DNA of 64,000 nucleotides from Alentia gelatinosa (taxonomy: Eukaryota; Annelida; Polychaeta; Phyllodocida; Polynoidae). Each line of letters begins with the position of its first letter. Position 1 is the stretch's first letter. The position numbers and the translations under genes are program-made. Of this stretch, positions 1 to 11,130 are shown one piece after another. The DNA lies in assembly GCA_950022655.1 (NCBI GenBank), contig OX465579.1, forward strand, positions 45,549,950 through 45,613,949, written 5' to 3'. The notes beneath the pieces were generated by a model, which saw only the letters and a list, made by a program, of their open reading frames with translations, had not been told where the DNA came from and made no database searches.

Positions 1-2661
1 TCCAGGATCAGCCCGGATAAGCCTCCTGGTCCCTGGGAGGCGAGTCGGGCTAGCCCCAGCTCTGACCAGCCTAACAGTGCAGAGAAGATTGAGTCAGCCA
101 ACAAAGGGGATGAGGTGTACACGTGCCGCGCGTGCAACAAGGACTTCCACAGCAAGCAGAGCTATAAGATCCACAATATGAACGTGCATGGCTTCCCCAG
201 GAACCCCGAGGAGATGAAGCAGCAGTTGGATATGGACATGGCCCTTGCTGCTAAGATGGCCACGGCGGCGGGTGGTATTGAGGCCGGGGAGCTGCTCAAT
301 AACCATCACCCACCCCCAATGCCCCCGCCGCCATTTGCTCTGGAAGGACTCATGGCTAAAAACATGGGTATGCCACCAGCCACCAGCGATTCTTCCAAAT
401 TAGGCAACACCATGTTTGGTAACATGATCGCTGCTAAGCTCGCTGATCGAGTCATGTGCGATGTTTGCAACAAAGAAGTGTGTAATAAGTACTTTCTGAA
501 GACGCACAAACTCAAAGTGCACGGTATTATTCCTGAACAGGTTCCTAACGAGAAGGAGAAGGAAAAGGAAAAATATAGGTTGGGTGACACCCTGAATAAC
601 CACATGAACAATCGTATGATGAATAACCAAATAAATGGCTCTTCGGGCCCTGCTGATTTGTCCATGAAGTCAAAGGATGTAATGGCCAATAACAATAACA
701 ACAACACTCCAAATCCAGCTGAAATTAAGAGGCCAAACGACCAGGAGCTGTTGAAAATGGGAATTGACCCGGAAGCATACTGTGAGATCTGTAAGAAAGA
801 GTTCTGCAGCAAGTACTTCCTGAAAACCCACAAGCAGAACATCCATGGGATCAAGATTGAGAACTCGTCGCCCCGCGAGAAACACCGAGACTCTCACCGT
901 GACACGATGCAGACCTCCTCGACCCACATGTCACCAAGTCTGATGCCAAGTATGGCACCGACCATGGTGCCGACAATGCGACCCGGTGTCACCAATGGAC
1001 ATCCTGGAGGCCCACCTCCTCCAGGCTTTATGCCCAACCTATTCAACTTCCACCTCATGCCCGAGCACTTGGAAATGACAGAGAGGAGGTCTTGGAAATG
1101 GAAGGAGCCCATTAATGCTACCCGGGTCATGTGTGACCTGTGCAACAAGGAATTGTGCAACAAGTACTTCCTACGAACCCACATGTTGAACAAGCACGGT
1201 CTCCACTGGGACCACGTGACAGGGCAGACGACCCCGTCCAGCAAGCACCAATCACCAAACGACAGCAAACAGAGTAGTGCCAGTAACACCCCGTCATCCA
1301 CCCCGCCGGTGGACACCAAGCCCAGCCCCAGCGTCATGCTCCCACCCCCAACAAGCGGCGTGTACGACACTAAACCCTCTCACGCCAACGGCGGTCTCTT
1401 CCCGGACCCTATGCACCCTCTTCACCCGCTACACCAACAACATCAGCAACATCAACAGCAGCAGCGAAGCGGGGTGATTGTGAGTAAGGACGGGCACCGG
1501 GACCAGGAAGGACAGGGTGGCGAGGCCAAGCATGCCCCGCACACGCCGAAGTCGGAGCCGGACCTGCCGCCCGCCGTCACGGACAGTCACCCGTATCCCC
1601 AGCACGGCAATACGGTGACGGCACGTACATGGCACGTGCCGTCAGTCGGCATGGGCGGCGACCAGCCCCAGAACATGTCCAAGGACCACCGGCACGCCTT
1701 CGAGGAGGCCAAGCTGCCACGGTCCGATGTGCCCAACGGTGTCTTCGCTGGCGAGCGTGATCGCATGGGGGGCCACCACGGTGTCAACTCGGCTGGTATC
1801 AAGTGCGACCTGTGTGGACTGTTGTTCGGCGAGCCGATGACGCTACATCTGCACAAGGTGCACGACCACGGGCTACAGTACCCGCCCAAGCAGCCATCTG
1901 TATACGGCGCCTCGCCGCCGGAAATGGCACGCCTCCCAGACGCCCAGGATGCCCGTAACGCCGCCGCCATGGCAACGTACTCTCTTAAGAAGAAGTACCA
2001 GAACAATATGAAGCGCAAATTCCGGGCCAGTCGGCGATGGCGACGGCTGGGCCAGAACATGGGTGTCATTGGTGACAAGGTCAAGTCGGCCATCATGAAC
2101 CATATTGCCAATCACCAGCGTCGCAAGAAGTACCGTTGTGCACACTGCCAGGAACGCTTCTTGTCAAAGCCCCTGTGCCAGGCCCACATCCGGGCCGAGC
2201 ACCCGAACGCTCGGTACACCGAGCAGAGTGACAGTGACAGCAAGGAGCTGTTTAAACAGCAGCAACAGCAGACCCACGAGCAGCTCCAACAACAAGAGCA
2301 GCAGCAGCAGCAACAGCAACAGCAGCAGCAGCGTTCAAGCGAGCTCAACGTGCAAGCAGACGACATTCAAATGGATACTACCGAAGCCAAAGATAGTAGT
2401 AGTAGCGGCCACAGTGCTAATTCTGCGGCCGGCAAAGAGTCTTCTTCGTCTCCCGACCTCCCAGTGAGTTACGCTACACCGATGCCTGCCTCGCCACAGC
2501 CGGCGGACGGCGCGCCACAATACCTCATGCAGCCATTTACCGTTCAGGAGAGTGCGGGTGAGAGCATCAATTTTGCCACATCCATTGTGTACTTGCCTGT
2601 CATGCGAAAGCTAGCTGAGCCGGTGACTGTCTCCTTCAGGCTAACTCCGGCAGAACAATGA
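1..2661 (+). CDS. C2H2 zinc-finger transcription factor, 5' end outside the window
   Basis: The frame is open from position 1 to the TGA at 2659-2661 (886 residues), so the true start and any upstream exons lie outside. Six C-x2-C-x12-H fingers are visible, with first Cys codons at 124, 457, 781, 1132, 1804 and 2137. Those at 457, 781 and 1132 are near copies sharing CxKYFLxTH and followed by HG; the finger at 124 is related and the last two are more divergent. P-A-D-L-S at 649-663 matches the PxDLS motif bound by the co-repressor CtBP. A strongly basic stretch at 1987-2136 precedes the last finger and could be a nuclear-localisation or nucleic-acid-binding segment. The linkers are rich in Pro, Ser, His and Asn, with a Gln run at 2299-2331. 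The C-terminal 30 or so residues are not low-complexity and may be a conserved module. Known biology: such proteins bind DNA in the nucleus; CtBP recruitment implies repression, which is inference here. The orthologue is not recognised. Confidence 0.95.
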   Translation, partial: SRISPDKPPGPWEASRASPSSDQPNSAEKIESANKGDEVYTCRACNKDFHSKQSYKIHNMNVHGFPRNPEEMKQQLDMDMALAAKMATAAGGIEAGELLNNHHPPPMPPPPFALEGLMAKNMGMPPATSDSSKLGNTMFGNMIAAKLADRVMCDVCNKEVCNKYFLKTHKLKVHGIIPEQVPNEKEKEKEKYRLGDTLNNHMNNRMMNNQINGSSGPADLSMKSKDVMANNNNNNTPNPAEIKRPNDQELLKMGIDPEAYCEICKKEFCSKYFLKTHKQNIHGIKIENSSPREKHRDSHRDTMQTSSTHMSPSLMPSMAPTMVPTMRPGVTNGHPGGPPPPGFMPNLFNFHLMPEHLEMTERRSWKWKEPINATRVMCDLCNKELCNKYFLRTHMLNKHGLHWDHVTGQTTPSSKHQSPNDSKQSSASNTPSSTPPVDTKPSPSVMLPPPTSGVYDTKPSHANGGLFPDPMHPLHPLHQQHQQHQQQQRSGVIVSKDGHRDQEGQGGEAKHAPHTPKSEPDLPPAVTDSHPYPQHGNTVTARTWHVPSVGMGGDQPQNMSKDHRHAFEEAKLPRSDVPNGVFAGERDRMGGHHGVNSAGIKCDLCGLLFGEPMTLHLHKVHDHGLQYPPKQPSVYGASPPEMARLPDAQDARNAAAMATYSLKKKYQNNMKRKFRASRRWRRLGQNMGVIGDKVKSAIMNHIANHQRRKKYRCAHCQERFLSKPLCQAHIRAEHPNARYTEQSDSDSKELFKQQQQQTHEQLQQQEQQQQQQQQQQQRSSELNVQADDIQMDTTEAKDSSSSGHSANSAAGKESSSSPDLPVSYATPMPASPQPADGAPQYLMQPFTVQESAGESINFATSIVYLPVMRKLAEPVTVSFRLTPAEQ
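2257..2331 (+). repeat. CAG/CAA tract encoding polyglutamine
   Basis: This in-frame CAG/CAA tract inside the zinc-finger gene encodes Gln runs broken by Thr-His-Glu and Leu, ending in 11 consecutive Gln codons at 2299-2331. CAG and CAA are mixed, which usually limits expansion. It may vary in length between individuals. Confidence 0.9.
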
Positions 2662-4693
2662 TGGTAAAACGTTTTCTAGTAGACAAAGTGACTTATAGAG
2701 ACAGAGAGGGAGAGAGAGGGAGAGTATGATTAAGACAAAAAGAGACAGATGTAATTGTTATCCTTCTTGTAATGATATCTATTATGAAATCAATCAATCA
2801 ATCAAATCGGTAATGATAACTGTCATTTTCCAGTTACAAAATGCTTTAATCTTGAAATCGGGTATCATATAATGTATAGGAAATGTATAGTGTTGGTTCG
2901 AGTTGTTGGTGCATAAGTGGTGTATTCAGAAGTAAGACAAAAGTCTACACATGCTACCGAACTATGACGATAAATGTAATCAGTGTTATTGTTTGTGTGA
3001 TATGAAACAAGAAATCAATCAAGTTGCTGTGACAACTACCGGTATACTAGTGCATATTGTTTATTGTACCCGTGTAGTCCATTACATTGGCAAGTGGTTT
3101 GTATATGGGAGGTGGTTTGCTCAAAAGCAGTTGACCAGATGACCATGCAGGTGGTAGACAAGTCGAGAGAGGGTTAAGCCTAACGGTATATTCATACACA
3201 AAGATACGGCTACAGAGTCATTTACATTAGAGGGTGTAGGGAAAAACCTAATCCATTGTACATGTTTGACAGACAAAAACCTTTATAATCACACTTGTTC
3301 ACTCCACACAGCTTATGTATTTTATACATAACTTGTTAACAAATTCCAATTTCATTACATTTTATTATCATTTGTTTCGTATGTTGACGTTTGAATTGCA
3401 TATGTTGGTTTTTAAACGTAATTATAGTTATTTTAATAGTGACCCACCAATAATCAATTGTTTTGTAGTGATGCTGAGTATAGCTTACAAATAGCGAAAT
3501 TCGCATGGTGCCAGAAGCTACACAATCAAAATATCCATGAAACCACCGAAACTATTTTAAGAATTGTATCCGTCTATATGTGAATATTCCAGAATTGTAT
3601 GCTTTGCAGTGGGTAGGCAGGGTATTTTCCCGGCTTGTAAACATTCATTTGTAAGTGTCTGGGATTTTTTTTTTCAACTCAAGACTAAAACAATCCACAG
3701 TACATGAATTCCCAACCAGAAACAACAAAGTAAAGATGAAATACACGAGTGAGGTTCAAATGACATCCATGAGAGACTTGGGGAGACCATGGTATGGCCA
3801 GGAGGGGCGTGTGTGTCTGTGTCTATGTGTGTGGTGGTGGTGGGGGGGGGTTAAGAACATGCCAGTGTGTGTAGATCTACGTTGCTGGATCTCACCATCC
3901 CCCTCCCTTCCACACCTCCACCATAACTACCATCTGTGTGCACCTTGTTATACCCCCAACCCACCAGCCAGTCCCATACTAGAGCTCATAGACCTGGGCA
4001 ACTTGTCCAATGCAATTCGGCAGTTGTATGGGATGGGTATTACCGTTGTCAGTGGTGGGGGACCTGGTCGATGGGGGGCAACGGAGGAAGAGGAGGGAAG
4101 TTCAGGAGAAGATTGTGCAGGGGAGGGGGAGAGGTGGAAGTAGGGAGAGGAGGGTAGTAGGGGTGGGTGGGAATGTTGGAGGACGTGTTGGCAAGATCTA
4201 GTTCACAATGTAGGCCAGGCGCTGTGTATATTTAGCGTGTTATTCTAGTGTTGCACCCTGGAGCATTGCAGGCTGCCCCAACCAGGGCCCGCACGGCTCA
4301 CTTTTGGAAAGACATCCACAGCTTTTTGCCTTTCGGTATTTTTGCCTACCTTTGCTATTTATTTGAACTGCAACAGATACAGCGGGGAGTGAGGTATTCT
4401 CCACATACTGCCTGTTGAGCTGGCTGCTGGACCTCCCCAAAGAACATGCAACAGCAGACGACATTCAGACTCCCGCCTTGTGTGGCAAAAGAGCTGGGTG
4501 GCGGCGGGTTCGGGCGAACGAGGGAGGTTGGGGGAATCTATGCGGCCTTTGATCACAAGATTTGTCACAGGTACATGAAAAAATGATCACTGGGCATCAG
4601 GGAAAATAAAGGGGGTGGCTTCAATATTGCAGCAGTATACGGGTTCGCCCTGGCCTTGGCTACACTGTGTTGAATGTGTTTATATATAAGAGT
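2662..4693. other. 3' flank of the zinc-finger gene, probably 3'UTR then intergenic
   Basis: No coding sequence is supported here. The stretch holds a GA-rich run just after the stop (about 2697-2725), an AATC repeat (2788-2806), a T run near 3665, a GT/GGT tract ending in a G run (about 3811-3850) and a purine-rich G/A stretch (about 4075-4180). The frames open across 3655-4157 run through these simple tracts and look like chance. Confidence 0.6.
4605..4610 (+). terminator. Candidate polyadenylation signal AATAAA
   Basis: AATAAA on the + strand about 1.9 kb after the zinc-finger stop, followed by a G/T-rich stretch. It could end a long 3'UTR, but no transcript evidence is available. Confidence 0.3.
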
Positions 4694-4792
4694 GGTAGCC
4701 CGTGCTTGGTCGCCAGATGGTTTCCCTGTTCTCCGCTATTATCTGTTATTTGCATATAATAGCGGATGCAGAAAGCCACGGGGGCCTACCAC
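4694..4792. other. Imperfect stem-loop of about 100 nt with a POU octamer in its loop
   Basis: TCCGCTATTAT at 4732-4742 and ATAATAGCGGA at 4756-4766 form a perfect 11-bp stem. The 13-nt loop contains ATTTGCAT (4748-4755), the canonical POU octamer. Further out, short complementary blocks (CTG/CAG, TTT/AAA, CCCG/CGGG and finally GGTAG/CTACC at the outer ends) extend the fold with internal loops. It could be a structured RNA, a duplicated regulatory dyad or a small foldback element. The pairing is uneven for a normal microRNA precursor. Confidence 0.5.
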
Positions 4793-5559
4793 CAGACCTT
4801 GAGAAATGTTCCAGAAAAGTAGGCGTGAAGAAAATTGTGCCGACTGTAGACAAGACACCCGGCTTGCCACTGTATAGTCTATAGACAGGTACAACCTGGG
4901 TGTGTTTGACAAAGGATCAAATTTACATTTAGACCCAGCAATGGGTGAAATATGCGCGCCCGTGTTTGGTCGCCTGTGTTTATATATATATTTGGCCGGG
5001 CAGATTAAGTTTGAGTATACACACACTGACAGCATTTGTTCCTCACCGCTTGGCATTCCGTGGATGTCTCTGCTGCCCCAACTCAAATAGCCTTACATAC
5101 TAGATTCGTTTCCCAATCCTCGCCACGTCCCCACCCCCCGGGCCGACTTAAAACAGCGAGTATCTGTGTTGAGCGGCGGTATTAGGGCGGTTTTGATCGT
5201 CTGAAGAATTCTATCCGCCTTGAGAGTACTTAAACTCGTGTAGCGGCGAACCAAGTACGCTCTTCTTTTTGCAAGGCAGCATAGGATGTATACACGTGAC
5301 ATGTTTCTATAACACGATAAAATACGTTTCTCAGAACCATTGAAATCTGGTCCAAAATTCACTCATCCCCATTAAAAAAAACTCACTTAGATCAATACAA
5401 TAAGTAGTATTTATAACCTTGGATGACATTTCTCGGTATTCTTCTTTTTACTTCATTATTCATTGCCCCTATCGTATTTAATGGCGTGTGACGACGAGCA
5501 CCTCCGTCTGTATGTGTGTGAATAGTTCCCGAGTACCATTTTTGTCACGTCGGGCCAAG
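4793..5559. other. Intergenic, no gene seen
   Basis: Nothing coding is supported. A segment at 4957-4973 repeats, with one difference, the 17-nt segment at 4697-4713 inside the preceding hairpin (consensus GCCCGTGYTTGGTCGCC), about 260 bp apart. Confidence 0.5.
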
Positions 5560-5915
5560 GGGAACGATGGCACGGTGGCCTATAAGCTAATATGTAACGG
5601 AACTAAACCGGCAGGAGGCCGCCTGCTTGCGGGACCCGTGATTTTCTGCCTGAGTGCTGAGGTGTCGGCACCGGCCCACAGGGAGCCCGTGCTGTGACGG
5701 GAGGGCGTGACCGAAGCCCGGTCTTATCGCCCTCCCCGCGCCGCTAGGGGGAAGCACCCACCCTCCCGCCTGCCCCGCCCGCCGGTGTAGCCCGGATGGT
5801 GGTCACCACCCATCCGGATGTCCTCTGCTTGTTCCGCTTCCGCTGTGCCCATGGTGGTGTATGGCGGAGACGGCGCGGGGTGGCGCCCGGGCTGCGTGGT
5901 GCCTGCCAGCCGCGC

Positions 5916-5951
5916 GCTAACCGACGCTTCGCGCGCGGGGCGTCGGTCAGC
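5916..5951. other. GC-rich inverted repeat
   Basis: GCTAACCGACGC at 5916-5927 pairs with GCGTCGGTCAGC at 5940-5951 apart from one mismatch, leaving a 12-nt CG-rich loop. Confidence 0.6.
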
Positions 5952-6194
5952 GTGCGGCAGATAGGCGGGCTGACAGTGTGGCGTCACTTACCACGCCCCA
6001 GCCTCCACGCGCTGTGCTCGAACCAGGTGTTGACAGAAACACGGGGAGAAGTGGCCGCGGGATCGTATAGATACATGCCCTCGTCAGGTGATCGCTACCA
6101 CTCCCCACCCGCCACCTTACACACCCCGCCCGGTATCTGCTCACAGGTGGCTGGCGGCGGGATGGGAATATTAAGCCAGCAGAGATCCTCCTGA

Positions 6195-6214
6195 CCCCCC
6201 CCCCCCCCCCCCCC
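6195..6214. repeat. Poly-C tract (20 C)
   Basis: Twenty consecutive C residues. A second C run lies at 6347-6363. Runs like this recur at several sites in the window. Confidence 0.95.
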
Positions 6215-6563
6215 TCCCAACCAACCAACACCAACCACTACCAAGCGCGGCTCACAGCTCCCGGGCGGCATCCCGCTGACCAGGATGGGTCGCCTGCTGA
6301 GGCCAAACATCGCCAGCTGCCGTGAGGCTGAACGGCAGGACTTACACCCCCCCCCCCCCCCCCTCCACTCCTACCCAACCACCCCGCACATCCAGCCGCC
6401 TTACAGACGGACTGGACTGCCTTCCCGTAGTGACGCCACTCACCACCGAGTGAGGGCAGCACCTTACAACTCGCAATCTGCCGACACGGGCCACACGTCT
6501 CTCGTCCGGCGCCCCATCGGCAACGCGCCCGGGTCAGGTCGGGGGCGCCTGACGTACGCCCAC

Positions 6564-8040
6564 CAGGGGTAAAAGTCAGGGGCTAAGAGGAGGGGGAGGG
6601 AGTAGGGATGAGGGGAGGGGGTGTTACGTAAAACGACACGTGTCGGCGGAGACGTGGGAAATCAGCCATGAAAGGGACACCCATTCACACATCGCCTTCT
6701 GGCATGTGGGGCTCCCCTCCCCTTTCTACACTCTCCCTCCCCTCCCCCACACCCCCGCATCACCCTACTTCTCACCGGAGCTGTCGCCCTTTGGGTTGTC
6801 ATAGTGACTGCTGTTGAGTGAGGACAGGTTGCTACCTGAGCTTCAGGTAACGGATCCCCCCTCCCCCTCCCCCATACACACACGGCCACCCGTCACCTAC
6901 CTGGGCAGGTGAGAGGAAGGTGAACAAAGCCTCAAGCCCCGGGCTGACCGGCCTGGTTAGGGTCAGCAGGATAGTAGTATATACAAACCTCCCTTCTGGT
7001 GACTCGCCACGTTACACATGGCCATGCTCTCATGGGTGCACACCACACACCGCATCGTGTATTTTCGCTCTATTTTGTAATCAACGTCACACATTTATTT
7101 ATAAGTCTATTCACTGCAAAGCCTTTTTTGAATCAATAATTATATGTTGACTATTTGGGAAAGGATTTTTATGCGCTCATTGTCACAATTTTTATGCAAG
7201 AATTTTCTTGTGCCGAGTTTTAGCTTGGGACAAGTTACTATTAATTTGAATGGTGGTTGTTGGATATTTTAACAGACTTAGATACTATTTGACAAGTATG
7301 TGATGCACACTAGATGAAATAGATTTAAAGAGTCGTAGAATTAATTTTACAATGGTAGGTCAAAGTATCCAAATCAGCGAGAATCAAAATAGGCAATCAG
7401 GCCCTTTACACAACATGTGCTCTGTGATTCTTCGGTTAATTCATTCACTGTCACGTAAATCCTTGTACACTTTGTGGTGTCTCTTTTGTTATAATCGTTC
7501 AGAATCATTTTTATCACAGAATCGCCAGTTTTATTTATTGCTAGTTTCTTAGTTTCTTTAGTTTTTAAGCATTAGTTTATAAGGATGCTTAGCGATTTAT
7601 GGAGTGTGTATAGAGTGAGATATGGACCGTGAAGGGCGGGGACCCCCAACATTAAGAGTTGTTACAGCGGTCGGGACTTACAATGCTGGCAGGCTCGTAT
7701 ACTTTGGGGTGGGATATGGATCAGTGCCCGATGTAAATCGAGAAATTGATCAAGCCCACTCTCGAATATTCAGAACACAGGGACCATAGAGTGTACACAT
7801 CAATTAACGGAGTCAGGGTAAACCTAAGTGGCCCTCTCTTCCTACATACACCCCACTACCTACCCTACCCTCCACGACTACCCCTCACACAGAGCTAACA
7901 TTGACCAGCATTCCGTATGCTGCTCAATGATGGTCGGAGGGGTCGACTGGATGGTAGGGGGTTGGGGATATTTCCAGGGTGTTTGAAGGAAAAAGAAGAA
8001 TACACAGGACACAACACAAACCTGTCATATTTGTGATCCA
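6564..8040. other. Intergenic, no gene seen
   Basis: The first part (to about 6900) has C/T-rich and G/A-rich tracts; the rest is AT-rich with many stops. No splice-consistent exon, RNA gene or transposon remnant was recognised. Confidence 0.5.
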
Positions 8041-8340
8041 TACGAGTCCGGCCTGGGTTCCCGGGGGATCCGCTCTTGATCCCCGGCGACCAGGCCTCCG
8101 GGTGCCGCCCGTCTTAATTTACGGCCAGTAGCCGAGCCGCCGGCGATATTGTTGGGTTTGATATGCCATCTAGGGCCCTAGTTTGCTATTCCGATCGGCC
8201 ATTGTGGCCGGCGCAGGTAGATATAGGCGGCGGTGATGGATGGGACGTGGTAAGCCCTGGTAGGGGGGTAATCAGGCGGGGGAGCCGCGCCTGACACCCA
8301 CCTACCTGCCCGCCCAGCCTAACAACCACCGCCCTCCCCT
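8041..8340. promoter_or_regulatory. GC-rich block with strong hairpin, possible conserved non-coding element
   Basis: A sharply bounded GC/CpG-rich block begins with a hairpin at 8050-8096. Further on it has the near-palindrome GGCCATTGTGGCC, whose centre resembles a SOX/HMG site. No reading frame is credible. A composite regulatory element is inferred. Confidence 0.35.
8050..8096. other. Extended GC-rich hairpin
   Basis: GGCCTGG (8050-8056) pairs with CCAGGCC (8090-8096). Inside it CCGGGGGATC (8061-8070) pairs with GATCCCCGG (8078-8086) with one bulged G, leaving a 7-nt loop. The 16 pairs are mostly G-C, so the RNA from either strand would fold stably. Confidence 0.6.
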
Positions 8341-10960
8341 CTCTCTCTCACCTTTAGCCAACGCACAGGTACCAAACCAACCATGTACAATGGATGATCC
8401 TAACTTATCACGATTCAAATGGTGCAGCCTATATATATCTATATATACAGACTAATAATTAAGTGCAATATATGCTACTACGGTAACGAGTGTATGTGTG
8501 TATATTTAACAGAGAGACTTACTCCCTCCTGTAAGAGGAATGTATTTATGTATAATATCTAGTCACAGGGCCAGAATATTCTGCCCTAAATCCCCCACCA
8601 ACCCCCCAAGTCGACGCTAACCAAGCCATGCCTTGTGCAAACTAACTTTTACTCAACGAGATTTTATGCTGTTTTTCATCGAATTGCTTTTTGTGTTTTC
8701 CTGATATTTATATTGTATTTGAATTGGTCAGTTGCCACTATGGGCAGAGACTTGGAACTCGGTCAGATTGAACCTCAAAGAGAAGATTTCAATGCAGTGT
8801 GTGTTACCCTTTGTAAAATAGACCCATTGCGACGTGTTAAAACTCGTAGGTCGCCACCAAGGGATTTAGAAGATAACAAAGACGTAGGTAATATTTATTG
8901 GTCATGTTAATCTTTTAATACGTGGTGAAAGGTATGGACGCAACTTGAAGCAAACAAAATATACAGACCAGTGTGGATAACAAATCAATGTGTCTTTTTT
9001 AAACAGTCGCAACTTACAGCAAACATGTGTGTATATTATTCTGTGGGCGCTTTTTAGTATTAACGAACGTATGCAGTTGCAGTTTCATTCTAGAGATCAG
9101 AGACACTTTTTGGCTGTATTTGGCTTTGTTGATAGAGGCCTTGTGTGAGTTCACTCGGCAGGTGTAGGCCTGAGCCACTTCATCCAGTTCACATATATCT
9201 AAAGCCACACGGTGTTATGGGGAGCCAATAGCAGTAACTCATGTGAGAGTGAGAAGGTGTATGTGAAGCCAGTCGGTCTACATATACGATCCATGGGAAA
9301 AAGCAGGCATGACGCCCAATCACGCTGCAGCGTCAATGTTTGCCGAACACAGAATCAATCATAAATTCAATACGGGTAAACTAACGGCTGGTGTGTGTTT
9401 TTTATTCTCCCTGACGAGTGTCAACTCGGTCTGAGGCGACCAGACCAACCCTCAACTCCTCTACTGGACATCAAACCTCAAGAGGGGGCTCTCATGTTGT
9501 GACAAGAACAGATCTGGTACCCACACTGAAAAAGAAAAAGAAAATTGCCATTTTAGTAGAAAAAATGTTGGTTCCTGACTTCCGTGTGGTACCTGGAAGA
9601 GGATCACAGGCTCATTGGTGGTTTACTTAAGTTCAACATGTGTTTTTTAATGCCACAAGTATTTGAGACGAAACCTTTATCAATGTACCAAGGTCGGCGT
9701 GCAGTGATTACTAAGTACAGTATGTATGACTTTGCACCTGACAGTACCAAGCTATCTAACACCCATGCTCCCTCCACCTGTAGTACACAGGTGTGTCGGG
9801 GGTTGGGGATTAAGAGATTATAGATAATTTCCCTAGGTGTGCTGATTTTCACGATGGTTATCTCATTCCACACACACAATTTAAAAAAAAAATGGAAATC
9901 AGTGTAGACCAACTGTCAAGGGTGAGATCATTTGCATTGATCATCAACGATTTCTGCACGACTCGGAAAATGGAAAGCCGATGAGCCTGGGATTATCAGA
10001 AGGGTGCCTTTAGTTAATCTGTTAATCTGGCTATTTTTTGTCAAGGTTGCCTGATATGACCGACCAGTGCCCTTCACATTGAGGCCGGCACTATTGATGT
10101 TTACCTAGAACCAGCTGAGAGTCACTTCTCTGAAACAAAGAAAGAACTGCACGCTTACGTGAGAGTTTCATGGAAATATCATGCCTTGTCAAACAAAAGC
10201 CGAAATAAGATTAACTAACAGGGAACCCAGATGGAAACAAGTGATTTAAAACTTACCGATCCCTTTGAGAAAAACATTTTCTATATAGTAAGAAGAAACA
10301 TAATAGGTTGAGATTTTTCCTTTTCAAAAAGGGTGGCTGGCTCAGGGCGGCTAGCTGGTACGGCGTATTCTATTATTACCTATATCCTGTGACTTGGAGT
10401 GCAAACTGGTTCGTGTCAAAGCTGCATTAGCGGGTAAGCGCGACTTGCAAAGCGCCCCCGATTTTCAGTGGTCTGACTAACAGAAGGTCATTTCCCATGC
10501 AGGACTCCAGCTGCCCGCCCTCCACCAACCAACCATACAGGGGTTCATGAAATCAACCATACTGATACATGGGTGGTATTTCTATATGTATACACATGCC
10601 AGAAATGGTACACCACTGTACGAAGCCCCTTTGGTATTCCTGGTTTAATGGTTATCCTGCAGCTGGTCATTGGTCTGGTCAATATCTGCCATGCGTAAGG
10701 AGGAAGTGAATATGGTGTTAAGTTAATTGTTTTTATAAAAAATAAAACACACAACAACAATAACAACTGAAGAACTGGTTTGTAGAGTTTATAAAGGAGA
10801 CTTAAACTTCAGTGCATGTAATTCTATTTGTCAGTGAAGTACGCAGCTTTCCCGCAGCGATGTGCGTCAAGTCGTGATGATTGTTTCAGGAGTTTGGGAA
10901 ACTTGTTTAAACTTACTGCATTATGTAGGCCATGCCACTGTAATCCATAACGCTCGTGTA
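8341..10960. other. Intergenic, no gene seen
   Basis: AT-rich DNA. An open frame at 8635-8910 starts at GTG, has a hydrophobic patch and then ends; nothing supports it as a gene. No recognisable transposon. Confidence 0.5.
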
Positions 10961-11130
10961 TTCTGTATAAATTGAGAGTGGGCCCCGAACACCGACCGGA
11001 CCAACATTTATAAACGCACCGCGCCGACTCCTGAAATTGGACCTAGCCAATATAAACGGCAACTAGCCGCGCGCTAGACACAGCCACCGCTCGGGTTTCT
11101 CCCCGTTCCACATTGGAACCACATAGATTT
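10961..11130. promoter_or_regulatory. GC-rich block with CCAAT and TATAAA-like motifs
   Basis: A CpG-containing block in AT-rich surroundings. TTTATAAACG lies at 11007-11016 (posterior Hox/Cdx-like or TATA-like), and CCAAT overlaps TATAAACG at 11047-11058. This could be a promoter or an enhancer; no credible exon follows. Confidence 0.3.

Larger units (their letters stand above)
5560..6563. promoter_or_regulatory. CpG-rich island with hairpins and poly-C tracts
   Basis: The stretch is markedly richer in G, C and CpG than its flanks. It contains a near-perfect palindrome at 5792-5817 and a 12-bp stem with one mismatch (5916-5927 against 5940-5951). It also has C runs of 20 (6195-6214) and 17 (6347-6363). 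Frames open through it lack codon structure and look like the result of few stop codons in GC-rich DNA. It could be an orphan promoter or a regulatory CpG island of the zinc-finger locus. Confidence 0.4.

Noticed and set aside
8635..8910. 91-codon frame with a hydrophobic patch
   Set aside because: Starts at GTG, has no partner exon or recognisable domain, and lies in AT-rich desert.
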